In this document: positions 53,184 to 62,294 of the stretch, piece by piece | How positions within the stretch are numbered: position 1 is the stretch's first letter | How the letters are laid out: each line of letters starts with the position of its first letter | Source: Pseudomonas sp. Irchel 3E13 | Lineage (GTDB): Bacteria > Pseudomonadota > Gammaproteobacteria > Pseudomonadales > Pseudomonadaceae | NCBI RefSeq assembly: GCF_900187455.1 | Contig: NZ_FYDX01000010.1 | Span: 186,001 to 250,000 of the forward strand | DNA: 64,000 bases | Direction: 5' to 3' | The notes under the pieces: generated by a model | Told to the model about the DNA's origin: nothing | The model's database searches: none | The model's input: the letters and a program-made list of their open reading frames with translations, nothing else | Translations under genes and position numbers: made by a program

Positions 53184-53573
53184 TTAACTGGTTGACTCCG
53201 AGTCGGCCTCGGCGAAGGCTTCGCGGGCCAGGCGAAAGCTGTCCACGGCCGCGGGTACGCCGCAATAGATACCGACCTGGAGGAGGATTTCGCGTATTTG
53301 CTCACGACTAAGTCCGTTACGCAAGGCGCCACGGATGTGCAGCTTGAGTTCGTGCGGTCGGTTGAGCGCCGAAATCATCGCCAGGTTGATCATGCTGCGC
53401 TCTTTGAGCGACAAACCGTCGCGGCCCCAGACGTGGCCCCAGCAGTACTCGGTGACCAGCTCCTGTAGCGGCTTGGTGAATTCGTCGGCGTTCTGGATCG
53501 AGCGGTTGACGTAGTCCTCGCCCAGCACCTGGGTGCGGATGGCCAGGCCTTTTTCGTATTTTTCGTTGTTCAT
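53184..53573 (-). CDS. Carboxymuconolactone decarboxylase family protein
   Basis: A 129-residue CMD/AhpD-like protein: WGRDGLSLKERSMINLAM and HIRGALRNGLSREQIREIL. Relatives decarboxylate 4-carboxymuconolactone or act as peroxidases; no pca genes are present here. I chose MNNEKYE (53573); an earlier GTG at 53591 is possible. It lies in the GntR-linked catabolic operon. Confidence 0.85.
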   Translation of the reverse strand: MNNEKYEKGLAIRTQVLGEDYVNRSIQNADEFTKPLQELVTEYCWGHVWGRDGLSLKERSMINLAMISALNRPHELKLHIRGALRNGLSREQIREILLQVGIYCGVPAAVDSFRLAREAFAEADSESTS

Positions 53574-53646
53574 GCCGGAGTGTTTCTCCACAGGTGGAAA
53601 AAGGGCAGGCCTTATCGCCGGCTCGCCGGTGATAAGGCCCTGAAAA

Positions 53647-54132
53647 TCAACCCAGGGGCGGCAGCGCGCCCAGCTTGCCCTTGTGATAGATCATCGGCGT
53701 GGCCGGCTGCTCAGGGAGCACCAGGTTCTTCACCTCACCCACGATGATGGCGTGGTCGCCACCGTCGTACTCGCGCCACAACTCGCACTCGATGATCGCC
53801 GTGGCGTTGTCCAGCAGCGGGTTGCCCAGCTCGCTGAGGTGCCAGGCGATGCCTTTGGCCTTGTCCTTGCCTTTGCCGGCGAAGGCGTAGGCTTCGGCGG
53901 TTTGTCCCGCCGCCAGCAGGTGGATGGCGAAGCGTTTGGCGTCGCGCAGGATCGGGTAGGTGTCGGAGGCGTAGTTGGGGCAGAACAGTACCAGCGCCGG
54001 GTCGATCGACAGCGCGCTGAAGGCGCTGGCGGTGATGCCGACGAGGCCGCCCTCGGCATCCAGCGTGGTGACGATGGTCACGCCGGACGGGAAGGAGCCC
54101 ATCACGTCTTTGTAGATGCCGGGTTCGATCAT
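53647..54132 (-). CDS. Flavin reductase (RutF/HpaC-like)
   Basis: A 161-residue FMN reductase-like split barrel: VMGSFPSGVTIVTTLDAEG and VGITASAFSALSIDPALVLF. It would feed FMNH2 to a flavin monooxygenase. No luciferase-like monooxygenase is in this operon, so the partner must be elsewhere. Confidence 0.87.
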   Translation of the reverse strand: MIEPGIYKDVMGSFPSGVTIVTTLDAEGGLVGITASAFSALSIDPALVLFCPNYASDTYPILRDAKRFAIHLLAAGQTAEAYAFAGKGKDKAKGIAWHLSELGNPLLDNATAIIECELWREYDGGDHAIIVGEVKNLVLPEQPATPMIYHKGKLGALPPLG

Positions 54133-54145
54133 TTCAGTTCACCTG

Positions 54146-55627
54146 TCAGCGCATGACGAAGGGGTCGGGCATGGGCGCGGTCGAGAGGTTGATCCAGACC
54201 GTTTTCAGTTCCGTGTAGGCCAGCACCGAGTCGATACCGCTTTCGCGGCCATAGCCACTGTTCTTGAAGCCACCGATGGGCGCCATCGCCGAGACGGCGC
54301 GGTAGGTGTTGACCCAGATGATCCCCGAGCGCACGTCGCGGGCCAGGCGGTGGGCGCGGCCGAGGTCGCGGGTCCAGATGCCGGCGGCGAGGCCGAACTG
54401 CGAGTCGTTGGCCATGGCCAGGGCTTCTTCTTCGGTCTTGAAGCGGATCACCGCGGCGACCGGGCCGAAGACTTCTTCCTGCATGATGGTCATCGAGTTG
54501 CTATCGCATTCGAACAGGGTCGGCTCGTAGTACCAGCCGTCACCTTCGACCTCGGCGCGCTTGCCGCCCAGGCGCAGGCGCGCGCCCTCGGCGCAGGCAG
54601 CGGCGACCAGGCCTTCGACCACGGCCAGTTGCTGGGCGGTGGCCATCGGCCCCATTTCGCTGCCTTCGTCCTGCGGGTTGCCGATGCGGATGCGCTTGGC
54701 GCGTTCGATCAGGCGCTCGACGAATTCGTCGAAGATTTCGTCCTGCACCAGCAGCCGTGAGCCGGCCACGCAACTCTGCCCGGAGGCGGCATAGATGCCG
54801 GCCACGGCGCCATTGATGGCGCTGTCGAGGTCGGCGTCGGCGAAGATGATGTTCGGCGATTTTCCGCCCAGTTCCAGCGACAGCTTGGCGAAGTTTTCCG
54901 CGCTGCTGCGCACCACATGACGAGCGGTGGCGGCGCCGCCGGTGAAGGCGATCTTGCGCACCAGCGGATGACGGGTCAGCGCTGCGCCGGTAGTCGGGCC
55001 GTAGCCGGTGACGACGTTGACCACGCCAGCCGGGAAGCCGGCTTCGAGGGCCAGGCGGGCCAGTTCGAGGATGGTCGCCGAGGCGTGCTCGGACGGTTTG
55101 AGCACGATGGTGTTGCCGGCGGCCAGGGCCGGTGCCAGCTTGATCGCGGTCAGGTACAGCGGGCTGTTCCAGGGGATGATCCCGGCGACCACGCCGATCG
55201 GTTCGTGCACGGTGTAGGCGAACAGGTCCGGCTTGTCCAGCGGCAGGGTGCCGCCTTCGAGCTTGTCGGCCAGGCCAGCGGTGTAGTGGAAGAACTCTGG
55301 CAGGTAGCCGACCTGACCACGGGTTTCGCGGATCAGCTTGCCGTTGTCGCGGCTTTCCAGTTGCGCCAGGTGCTCTTTGTTTTCGGCGATCAGGTCGCCA
55401 AGGCGGCGCAGCAGTTTGCCTCGGGCGGTGGCGGTGAGGCCGCGCCAGGCTTTGCTGTCGAAGGCTTTCTGGGCGGCCTGGACGGCGCGTTCGACATCGG
55501 TTTCATCGGCATCGGGCAGTTGCGCCCAGGGCTGCGCGGTGGACGGGTCGAGGCTGTCGAAGGTCTTGCCGCTGTGGGCATCGAGCCACTGGCCGTCGAT
55601 GCACATCTGGAAACGAGTGAGCGTCAT
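54146..55627 (-). CDS. Aldehyde dehydrogenase
   Basis: A 493-residue NAD(P)+-dependent aldehyde dehydrogenase with IPWNSPLYL, the glutamate in LELGGKSPN and the catalytic cysteine in AASGQSCVAGSR. Its stop is followed 13 bases later by the flavin reductase gene and its start overlaps the hydrolase stop. It probably oxidises an aldehyde formed late in the breakdown route of this operon. Confidence 0.9.
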   Translation of the reverse strand: MTLTRFQMCIDGQWLDAHSGKTFDSLDPSTAQPWAQLPDADETDVERAVQAAQKAFDSKAWRGLTATARGKLLRRLGDLIAENKEHLAQLESRDNGKLIRETRGQVGYLPEFFHYTAGLADKLEGGTLPLDKPDLFAYTVHEPIGVVAGIIPWNSPLYLTAIKLAPALAAGNTIVLKPSEHASATILELARLALEAGFPAGVVNVVTGYGPTTGAALTRHPLVRKIAFTGGAATARHVVRSSAENFAKLSLELGGKSPNIIFADADLDSAINGAVAGIYAASGQSCVAGSRLLVQDEIFDEFVERLIERAKRIRIGNPQDEGSEMGPMATAQQLAVVEGLVAAACAEGARLRLGGKRAEVEGDGWYYEPTLFECDSNSMTIMQEEVFGPVAAVIRFKTEEEALAMANDSQFGLAAGIWTRDLGRAHRLARDVRSGIIWVNTYRAVSAMAPIGGFKNSGYGRESGIDSVLAYTELKTVWINLSTAPMPDPFVMR

Positions 55628-56457
55628 GCAACGATCCCCTTGGCTGAGTCGGAGAGGGTTCGGGCGTGCCCGAGGAAGTCCAGCAGCATCTGGTTGACCA
55701 GACGCGGCGACTCCACTGGCATCATATGCCGCTGTTCGGCCAGCACCACGCTTTGCGCGCCGGGAATGCGCTCGGCCAGTTCGCGGCTCATGGCCGGGGT
55801 CGAGCCGAGGTCGAACTCGCCGGTGGCGATCAGGGTCGGCACCTGGATGCTGCCCAGGTCGTCGACGCGGTACATGTCCTGGGTGGCGAACAGTTCGTAG
55901 GTGGTCAGGTAACCCTGCGGGTCATTGCTGGCCAGGGTCTGGCGCAGGGCCGCGACCTGCGCGGGGTTGGCCGCCTGGTATTCGCGGCTGAACCAGCGCG
56001 CCAGGGCCGCTTCGGCATTGGCGTCGGGGCCGTGTTCGGCGGCCTGGGCGGCACGGGCGATAACGCCGGCGCTCTGCTCGGGGCTGCGGTTGAACACGCT
56101 GTTGAGCACCACCAGTGCCGACAGGTTGTGCGGGTAGTGCAGGGCGAAGGCGCGGGCGACCAGGCCGCCCATGGAAAAGCCGATCACCGTGGCCTGGGGA
56201 ATCTGCAGGTGCTCCAGCAGTTCGGCCAATTGCGCGGCGTAGCCTTGCAGGTCGGTGCCGGGCGCCGGACGCGGGCTCTGGCCGTGGCCGAGCATGTCAT
56301 AGGCGATGACGCGGTAGTCGCTGGCGAGGCCGACGAACTGTCCGCCCCACATTTCTTTATTCAGGCCCACGCCGTGGATCAGTACCACGGGATGGCCCTG
56401 GCCGCTGGCCAGGTAACTGGTTCCGGCAGGTGTACGTTCAGCAACAGGCTGAATCAT
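55624..56457 (-). CDS. Alpha/beta hydrolase (RutD-like)
   Basis: A 277-residue alpha/beta hydrolase with nucleophile elbow GFSMGGLVAR, acidic residue near ATGEFDLGS, and histidine in EQRHMMPVES. ATG 56457 follows AAGGAG. It resembles the esterase/amidase-like RutD group. It probably opens or cleaves an intermediate in the operon's route. Confidence 0.87.
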   Translation of the reverse strand: MIQPVAERTPAGTSYLASGQGHPVVLIHGVGLNKEMWGGQFVGLASDYRVIAYDMLGHGQSPRPAPGTDLQGYAAQLAELLEHLQIPQATVIGFSMGGLVARAFALHYPHNLSALVVLNSVFNRSPEQSAGVIARAAQAAEHGPDANAEAALARWFSREYQAANPAQVAALRQTLASNDPQGYLTTYELFATQDMYRVDDLGSIQVPTLIATGEFDLGSTPAMSRELAERIPGAQSVVLAEQRHMMPVESPRLVNQMLLDFLGHARTLSDSAKGIVA

Positions 56458-56532
56458 GGTGGGGCGCTCCTTGAGAGTCGGGCGTGCTGCGGTCTGGACC
56501 GAACGCACGCCCCGGCCCGATGGACGTTGTTG

Positions 56533-57123
56533 TTATTGGTTTTTTTCCGCGGCCAGCTCTTCCAGGTCGATGTAGCGGTTGCCGATGCGCGGGTGCAGGC
56601 GACCGCCGTCGGCAGCGCCCAGGACCACGACGATTTCGTCGGCACGCGGGGCGTCTTCGATCTGCATTTCCAGGGTGATGTAGTGCGAGCGCAGGCCTTC
56701 GTCGTCCTTCTGCATCATCGGGATCTGGATCGAGGTGCCTGGGCCGCCGCGCTTGTTGGTGAAGCTCAGGTAGCTCTTGGCCTGGACCGCTTCGCGGTAG
56801 TGGTTGCCGAAGCGCAGGGTGTGGATCACTGCGGAGGCGTGCTCGATCTCGCCGTCGGCGCCGACCACGGCGGCTTTGCCATAGGCCTCGATCTTGTCGG
56901 CACCACCGATGGCGGCGGTCAGGCGCTCGACCATCAGCGCGCCCAGCTCGGAGCAGTTGGCGCGGATTTCAGGCTTGAGGTCGTCGACGAAACCGCGGCC
57001 CGCCCAAGGGTTCTTGATCACGACGGCCAGTCCGACCATGGTCACCGGTTTGTCGGTGGCCTTGCCGCCTTCGATGCGGGTTTCTTCGGAGTAGGTGACG
57101 ATCTTGCGGATTTCGAAACTCAT
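56533..57123 (-). CDS. Amino acid synthesis family protein (DUF1185)
   Basis: A 196-residue protein of the DUF1185 / amino acid synthesis family (EIRKIVTYSEETRIEGG at the start, RFGNHYREAVQAKSYLSF later). The biochemical role of this family is not settled. It is the first gene of the operon; ATG 57123 follows AGGAGCC. Operons of this kind usually handle nitrogen heterocycles or amides. Confidence 0.82.
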   Translation of the reverse strand: MSFEIRKIVTYSEETRIEGGKATDKPVTMVGLAVVIKNPWAGRGFVDDLKPEIRANCSELGALMVERLTAAIGGADKIEAYGKAAVVGADGEIEHASAVIHTLRFGNHYREAVQAKSYLSFTNKRGGPGTSIQIPMMQKDDEGLRSHYITLEMQIEDAPRADEIVVVLGAADGGRLHPRIGNRYIDLEELAAEKNQ

Positions 57124-57163
57124 GAGCGGCTCCTGCGGAGTGTTGATTAGGTCTTGTTGTCTG

Positions 57164-57175
57164 ATGGTATACCAT
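57164..57175. promoter_or_regulatory. Candidate GntR (FadR-type) operator
   Basis: A perfect 12-bp palindrome, ATGGTATACCAT, about 40 bases before the DUF1185 start, matching the TGGT-N-ACCA pattern bound by FadR/FCD regulators. It is followed by AT-rich sequence (AATATTTG). Confidence 0.55.
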
Positions 57176-57304
57176 AATATTTGATGTGCAAGAGGTTGCA
57201 GAAAATTTCTGCGGGGAGGGGATAAGTGGTTGGGCAGCGCATGTCCCCCGCGCGTGATCCGCAAATGAACAGCCACGCCTGCCCGCTGCCCTCCCGAACT
57301 GTCA

Positions 57305-57356
57305 TGGTCCCGCGACCAGACAGTTTGGCGCGCGCCCCTCTCGCTGTACCGGTACA
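57305..57356. promoter_or_regulatory. Two palindromes ahead of the desaturase/oxygenase cluster
   Basis: TGGTC-CCGC-GACCA (57305-57318) and the perfect TGTACCGGTACA (57345-57356) lie 99-150 bases before the first gene. They are candidate regulator sites, perhaps for the nearby MocR protein; this is inference. Apart from these and the 57164 palindrome, the gap 57124-57454 holds no gene that I can support. Confidence 0.35.
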
Positions 57357-57454
57357 TCCCGCCTCGCGCTTTCTAACCTGCACGTGTTCATCAGGCACGG
57401 ACGCTTCTGTAACTGCAATTACCCATCGAAAAGTGCAATAAAAAGGAGCATCAC

Positions 57455-58195
57455 TTGAAAACTGATGAAACGGTCATCGTCACTGGCGTGACGTCTGGCA
57501 TTGGGCTGGCTTGCGCCAGACTTTTGATAGAGCAGGGAAGTAAAGTTGTAGGAATCGGACGTCGGGAAGATCGTCTTGATGCACTGGCGGATGAATTCCA
57601 CGGACGTTTTTATCCGGTGAGCTGTGATGTTCGCGACAGCCAGTCAATTACCAAATTGATCAATCAACTACCCGACGCGTTCGCCGCCTTCAGCAAACTT
57701 GTCAACGGTGCCGGCTTGCTTCAAGGCCAGGGAACGTTGCTGGATATAACGGACGAGCAAATAACCACCATGCTCGATACCAATGTCCACGGGCTGATCA
57801 ACGTCACCCGTGCGGTATTGCCGAAGTTGATCGAAAGCGGTCGCGGGCATGTGGTCAACCTGACCTCGATCGGTGCCCATGTGCACTACAAGGGCGGCCA
57901 TGTGTACGCCGCTTCGAAAGCCTTTGTCGATCACTTCGGGCGCTGCCTGCGCACCGAGTTGGTGGGCAGCAAGGTGCGGCTGACCAGCGTTGCACCGGGC
58001 AAGACCCGTTCGGAGTTCGCCCTGGTGCAGTGCGACGGCGACCAGGAAAAGGCCGACCGGGTGTACAGCACCCTGACCCCGCTGGAACCGGTTGATGTCG
58101 CCAACTCGGTGCTCTGGGCATTAAGTCAGCCGGAACACGTGAATATCAACCTTATCGAACTAATGCCTGCTGACCAGGAACTTTCGTACCGGTGA
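57455..58195 (+). CDS. SDR family oxidoreductase, first gene of the cluster
   Basis: A 246-residue short-chain dehydrogenase with TGVTSGIG, a NGAG motif (VNGAGLLQ), serine at LTSIGA and YAASK. TTG 57455 follows AAAAAGGAGC. It resembles YdfG-like dehydrogenases of 3-hydroxy acids and amino alcohols. It opens the cluster that continues with the unrecognised 399-residue protein after four bases. Confidence 0.88.
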   Translation: MKTDETVIVTGVTSGIGLACARLLIEQGSKVVGIGRREDRLDALADEFHGRFYPVSCDVRDSQSITKLINQLPDAFAAFSKLVNGAGLLQGQGTLLDITDEQITTMLDTNVHGLINVTRAVLPKLIESGRGHVVNLTSIGAHVHYKGGHVYAASKAFVDHFGRCLRTELVGSKVRLTSVAPGKTRSEFALVQCDGDQEKADRVYSTLTPLEPVDVANSVLWALSQPEHVNINLIELMPADQELSYR

Positions 58196-58199
58196 TGCC

Positions 58200-59399
58200 A
58201 TGAGCCAGACTCTCGCGAAGTATTACGTCAGAAACAAACTTACTCATAAGTTGATCAGCAAGCGTGTGTTGTCGCCAATCTCTCTGTCGCAACAACCGCC
58301 GGCCGATCTGGTCAAGGCTCTTTGCATTGAAGATGAAGTGTCCAGGTTGTCGGCAGTGTATGCCCGCTTCCAACAGGAAGGTGATGAAAGTACCGGGCTG
58401 CCACGTTATATGCCGTTCTATCGTTTCATTCAGTCGAAGTTTCCCGGCTTCCAATGGCACGTGCGAAACAGCGAAGGCAAGAAGACACTTATTCTGGACA
58501 AGCCGTATATCAACCAGAGTCGTCCGTCGCTGCTGAGCCTGTTGCTATGCGCGGTCAACGACAACACGGTGACCACGCCGGCACTCAAGGTCCGTTACCC
58601 GGCCATGCGTGAATTGCCGGACGCCCTGGTGGTGGACCTGGAGCGGGCATTCGAGCGCCTGTCCTTCACCACCTCCGCACCGCACTTCATGGCGCGGTTC
58701 GCCGAGACGCTGGTCAAGGGCCTTGCGGGCGAGACCATCACCCTGGTGTCGCCGGTGTGCCCGGACTACGGCTACGAGAACAAGAACGGTCGGCTGCGCT
58801 ACACCTTCGACTACCTCGGCGAAGGCATCGGGCTGGTAGCCGGGCGTGTGGTCAAGACCCTGCCTGACCTGCAGGCGGTCCTGAGAAAGCACGGCATCGA
58901 TGCACGGATTGCCATCGGTGCCGGCGACTTCGAAGGGTTCGACGCGTCCACCCTCGATCGCCTCAAGGAAACCCGCGAAGGCTTCGCCCACAAGCTGCGC
59001 ATCAGCCAACAGAAGATTCTCGATGCGCTGGGGCCGCAGACCGAGTCGATCATGATCGCCGGCGCGGCGGGCGGCGAGGCGCAATGGCGCGCGCTGACCG
59101 CGGACGCCGAGCAGCGCCTGGCCAATCGCGACAACGGTTGCATCGTCGACAGCGACCTGGATTACGCCGCGATCTTCAATGCCCGGTTGCCGCTCTATCA
59201 GGCCTGGCATCAGCAGCGCAGCAATGAAGAACTGATGCAGATCCTCTACGCCCAGGGTGCGGAATACGCCGCCATCGGCCAGGTGTTCGCCCGGCAATGG
59301 CGCAACCCGATCGTGATCGGCGCCGACCACAACCGCATGCAGCCGTTCTATTGGCTGTACAGCACCATCCCTGTCCTCTACCTGACCAGGGTGTACTGA
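58200..59399 (+). CDS. Unrecognised 399-residue cluster protein
   Basis: I do not recognise the family. It is soluble, lacks a signal peptide, and has a mixed alpha/beta pattern. Notable pieces are LVSPVCPDYGYENK (about residues 180-195), YLGEGIGLVAGRVV, and a C-terminal segment IVIGADHNRMQPFYWLYSTI. The first 60 residues are basic. A weak resemblance to the Dit1/PvcA isonitrile-synthase fold (strand, then SPxxPD..., then L-rich helix) exists but is not convincing. Its start follows the SDR stop by four bases and its stop overlaps the desaturase start, so it is central to the pathway. Confidence 0.8.
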   Translation: MSQTLAKYYVRNKLTHKLISKRVLSPISLSQQPPADLVKALCIEDEVSRLSAVYARFQQEGDESTGLPRYMPFYRFIQSKFPGFQWHVRNSEGKKTLILDKPYINQSRPSLLSLLLCAVNDNTVTTPALKVRYPAMRELPDALVVDLERAFERLSFTTSAPHFMARFAETLVKGLAGETITLVSPVCPDYGYENKNGRLRYTFDYLGEGIGLVAGRVVKTLPDLQAVLRKHGIDARIAIGAGDFEGFDASTLDRLKETREGFAHKLRISQQKILDALGPQTESIMIAGAAGGEAQWRALTADAEQRLANRDNGCIVDSDLDYAAIFNARLPLYQAWHQQRSNEELMQILYAQGAEYAAIGQVFARQWRNPIVIGADHNRMQPFYWLYSTIPVLYLTRVY

Positions 59400-60637
59400 T
59401 GAGCACTCAAGAACGTGCCAATCAAGGCACTCATTACTGCCAATACGGGCCGCAGGGCAACGTGCGCGAAAGCTATGCGCACCTGCCGTTCCAGCCGCTG
59501 TGGACCTGGCTGACCGGCAAGGGCAGGGCGCTGGCGCCTGAGGTCCTGAAGGCGCAAATGGACAAGACCGGCGAGCCGTTCCTGGTGGCGCACCTGCTGT
59601 TCACCTGGGGCACGATGATCGGCCTGGTGCTGCTCGGCCAGGCGGTGCTGGACGGGGTTTTCCATCCGCTGGTGTCGGTGTTGCTGGTGCTCGCGGCCTG
59701 GGTGTTGATGGTCAATCGGCTGCGCAGCATGCAGGCGACCTTCCATTACCTGACCCACGGCGCGGTGCTCAAGGACAAGGCGCGCGCCCAGCGCTACGCC
59801 CGGTTCTTCCTGACCACGCCGCTGCTGTACCAGGACTGGGACACCTACAACCAGAGCCATGTGCGCGAGCACCACAACATCCATGTGCTGTGCACCGACA
59901 TCGACCCGGACCAGCGCTTTATCCAGGCGCAAGGTTTCTACCCGGGCATGCCGGAGCTGGAGTACTGGTGGCGGGCGTTCAGCACGCCGTTTCGTCCGAC
60001 GTACCTGCTGCACCGCTGGCGCGCCACGCTGAACGACTGCTTCGTGGGGCCGCCACAAGGTGAAGTGCGGTTCCGCCTGGTGTTCTGGGGCGTACTGCTG
60101 GCGCTGCTGTGGGCCACCGACATGCTGGCGGCCTTCGGCCTGATCTATGTGATCCCGCGTGCCGTGCTGTTCGAGCATTCGATGTGGCTGCAGTTGTTCA
60201 CCGAGCACCTCTGGTTCTATCACCGCGATGCCGAGCGTGGCGACAAGACTCACTACGGTCGGCTGACCTGGGGACGTTTCCAGGGCCGCACGCCACCGTC
60301 GCACGGCCTCGTCGCCTGGACCGGATGGCTGCTCAAGTGCCTGCTGCTGGACGTGCCGGTGCGCCTGTATGTCTACCCGCAAGACTTGCCCAACCACGAC
60401 GTCCACCACCGTCGCCCCAACGTGCATTACCGGCATATCGCCAACTACCGCGCCAGCTTCGAGCGGCAGCCGTCGACCTACGGCCCGTACCTCGAAGTCT
60501 GGGGATTCATGGCGGGCCTGTACCTGATTCGCGACCACCTGTGCCGCGGCGTCCGCGAGCCCTTCGGCCCGCTGCAAGCCGCTTCGACCGACCTTCAAGA
60601 CACCCTGTACCCCACGCCCAGTTCTCAAGGAGCCTGA
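59399..60637 (+). CDS. Membrane fatty acid desaturase-type diiron enzyme
   Basis: A 412-residue membrane protein with about four to six helices and the three histidine boxes of membrane desaturases: HYLTHG, REHHNIH and HDVHH. It starts within the stop of the preceding gene. Rhizobitoxine synthesis uses a similar membrane desaturase on an amino acid; without acyl-carrier proteins here, an amino-acid-like substrate is possible. Confidence 0.85.
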   Translation: MSTQERANQGTHYCQYGPQGNVRESYAHLPFQPLWTWLTGKGRALAPEVLKAQMDKTGEPFLVAHLLFTWGTMIGLVLLGQAVLDGVFHPLVSVLLVLAAWVLMVNRLRSMQATFHYLTHGAVLKDKARAQRYARFFLTTPLLYQDWDTYNQSHVREHHNIHVLCTDIDPDQRFIQAQGFYPGMPELEYWWRAFSTPFRPTYLLHRWRATLNDCFVGPPQGEVRFRLVFWGVLLALLWATDMLAAFGLIYVIPRAVLFEHSMWLQLFTEHLWFYHRDAERGDKTHYGRLTWGRFQGRTPPSHGLVAWTGWLLKCLLLDVPVRLYVYPQDLPNHDVHHRRPNVHYRHIANYRASFERQPSTYGPYLEVWGFMAGLYLIRDHLCRGVREPFGPLQAASTDLQDTLYPTPSSQGA

Positions 60638-60639
60638 TC

Positions 60640-61263
60640 ATGCAAGAGACCATTCAAGCGGCAAGCCAGCAACTCGGCAGCAGCGCCTACGCGGCCCTCA
60701 ACGCCTCCCAACTGTTCTCCCGGGAAGACCTGGCGTACATGGAGGAGGCCTGCCAGGTCATCCCCAAGACCATCATCGAGATTGGCGACGTGGGTGAGCA
60801 GAACTACCTCTCGGTCGGCCGCTTCATGGAAGACCTGAAAGGCGAGTTGCCGGTGTACCGCAACGACCCGTGGGGCCAGCGTGTGGTGGAGATTCTGTCC
60901 TCGGGCAAGAGCCGCGAGTTCTTCAACGGGATCATGGGCGGCGAATGCTTTATCCGTCGCTGCCAGGCCAACCTGCTGGAGTCCGGCAACTTCATCGGCA
61001 AGCACATCGACACCTACAGCAACCTGGAATACCGCTACTCGGTGGTGATCCAGTTCGGCAAGGACTACGAGGGCGGCGAGTTCTTCATCGAGCATGAAGG
61101 CCAGTCGAGCCAGCTCAAGACCGGTTACGCCGACGTGCTGGTCAACCGCTGCGAGATCCCTCACGGCGTGCGCAAGGTTGAAAGCGGTACGCGTACCTCC
61201 CTGGTGTTCTTCCTGAGCACCAGCCCGCTGGACAAACCGAACCTGAACAACAAACAGATCTGA
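60640..61263 (+). CDS. Fe(II)/2-oxoglutarate-dependent oxygenase (prolyl 4-hydroxylase-like)
   Basis: A 207-residue oxygenase with the iron-binding pair in GKHIDTYSN and the distal histidine in CEIPHGVRKV, followed by the 2-oxoglutarate arginine region SGTRTSLVFF. It resembles small P4H-like hydroxylases. ATG 60640 follows AAGGAG, two bases after the desaturase stop. It should hydroxylate or otherwise oxidise the cluster's intermediate. Confidence 0.87.
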   Translation: MQETIQAASQQLGSSAYAALNASQLFSREDLAYMEEACQVIPKTIIEIGDVGEQNYLSVGRFMEDLKGELPVYRNDPWGQRVVEILSSGKSREFFNGIMGGECFIRRCQANLLESGNFIGKHIDTYSNLEYRYSVVIQFGKDYEGGEFFIEHEGQSSQLKTGYADVLVNRCEIPHGVRKVESGTRTSLVFFLSTSPLDKPNLNNKQI

Positions 61264-61328
61264 CCGGCGTGCGCATCCGCCCACGTCGGGCGGATGCCTT
61301 ACCGGCCAAGCCAGAAGGAACCGTTGCA

Positions 61329-62228
61329 ATGACGCAAAGCACTGTAGCCAGCTTTCAAGAAACAAAGAATCAGGACCTGCAAGCCTATTTCCTGGGCCTC
61401 ATTTCGGTCGCGGCCTTCGCCATGACCCTGCCGGCGGCGAAGATGCTCGCTGGTGATCTGAGCGCCTTGCAAGTCGGCTTTTTCCGCTCGGTACTGGCTG
61501 CGTTTGCGGCGATTCCGTTCCTGATCATCGGTCGGGCAACACTGCCCAACCGCTCCCAGGTCAAGCGCATGCTGCTGACCTCCACCGGTATCGTCTACGG
61601 ATTCCCGATCCTGACCGCACTGGGCATGCAGCACGTGCCGGTCAGTCACGGCGGCGTTGTGCTCGCGGCCCTGCCGCTGTCCACCGCGATCTTCGGCACC
61701 CTGATCACCGGTACCCGGCCGTCGAAGCTGTTCTGGGCGGTGTCGAGCCTCGGTTTCCTCGTCGTGCTGGCCTACACCGTGATCAAGTCGAACGTCGAGG
61801 ACATCTATATCGGTGACCTGGCGCTGCTCGGCGCGGTACTGCTCGCCGGCTTCGGCTATGCGCAGGGTGGCGCGCTGTCCAAGGAATTGCCGGGCTGGCA
61901 GGTGATGTGCTGGACCCTGGTCATCAGCCTGCCGGTGCTGCTGCCGGTCAGCCTCTGGCTGTACGACAGCGAGACCATCGCCAACCTGCCGGGCCAGGGC
62001 GTTGCGGCGCTGCTGTTCCTCGCGCTGATCAACTCGCTGCTGGGCTTCTTCTCGTGGAACCGTGCCCTGGCACTGGGCGGTATCCAGCGCATCAGCCAAC
62101 TGCAACTGCTGCAACCGTTCTTCACCTTCGCCTTCTCGATCTGGCTGATGGGTGAGGCCTGGAACTGGTTGACCCCGGCGGTGTGCGCCATCGTGATCGT
62201 TCTGGTCTGGCTGTCCAAACGCATCTGA
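61329..62228 (+). CDS. EamA/DMT family exporter
   Basis: A 299-residue transporter with ten helices in two EamA repeats (first QVGFFRSVLAAFAAIPFLII, second from about residue 160). Members often export amino acids or modified metabolites. ATG 61329 follows GAAGGAA. In this cluster it is the likely exporter of the product. Confidence 0.87.
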   Translation: MTQSTVASFQETKNQDLQAYFLGLISVAAFAMTLPAAKMLAGDLSALQVGFFRSVLAAFAAIPFLIIGRATLPNRSQVKRMLLTSTGIVYGFPILTALGMQHVPVSHGGVVLAALPLSTAIFGTLITGTRPSKLFWAVSSLGFLVVLAYTVIKSNVEDIYIGDLALLGAVLLAGFGYAQGGALSKELPGWQVMCWTLVISLPVLLPVSLWLYDSETIANLPGQGVAALLFLALINSLLGFFSWNRALALGGIQRISQLQLLQPFFTFAFSIWLMGEAWNWLTPAVCAIVIVLVWLSKRI

Positions 62229-62294
62229 AGTCTTTTTCCCGCGCCAGGCGACTGGCGCGACTTTTCATCCTGATACCCAGACGGAAACCATCAG

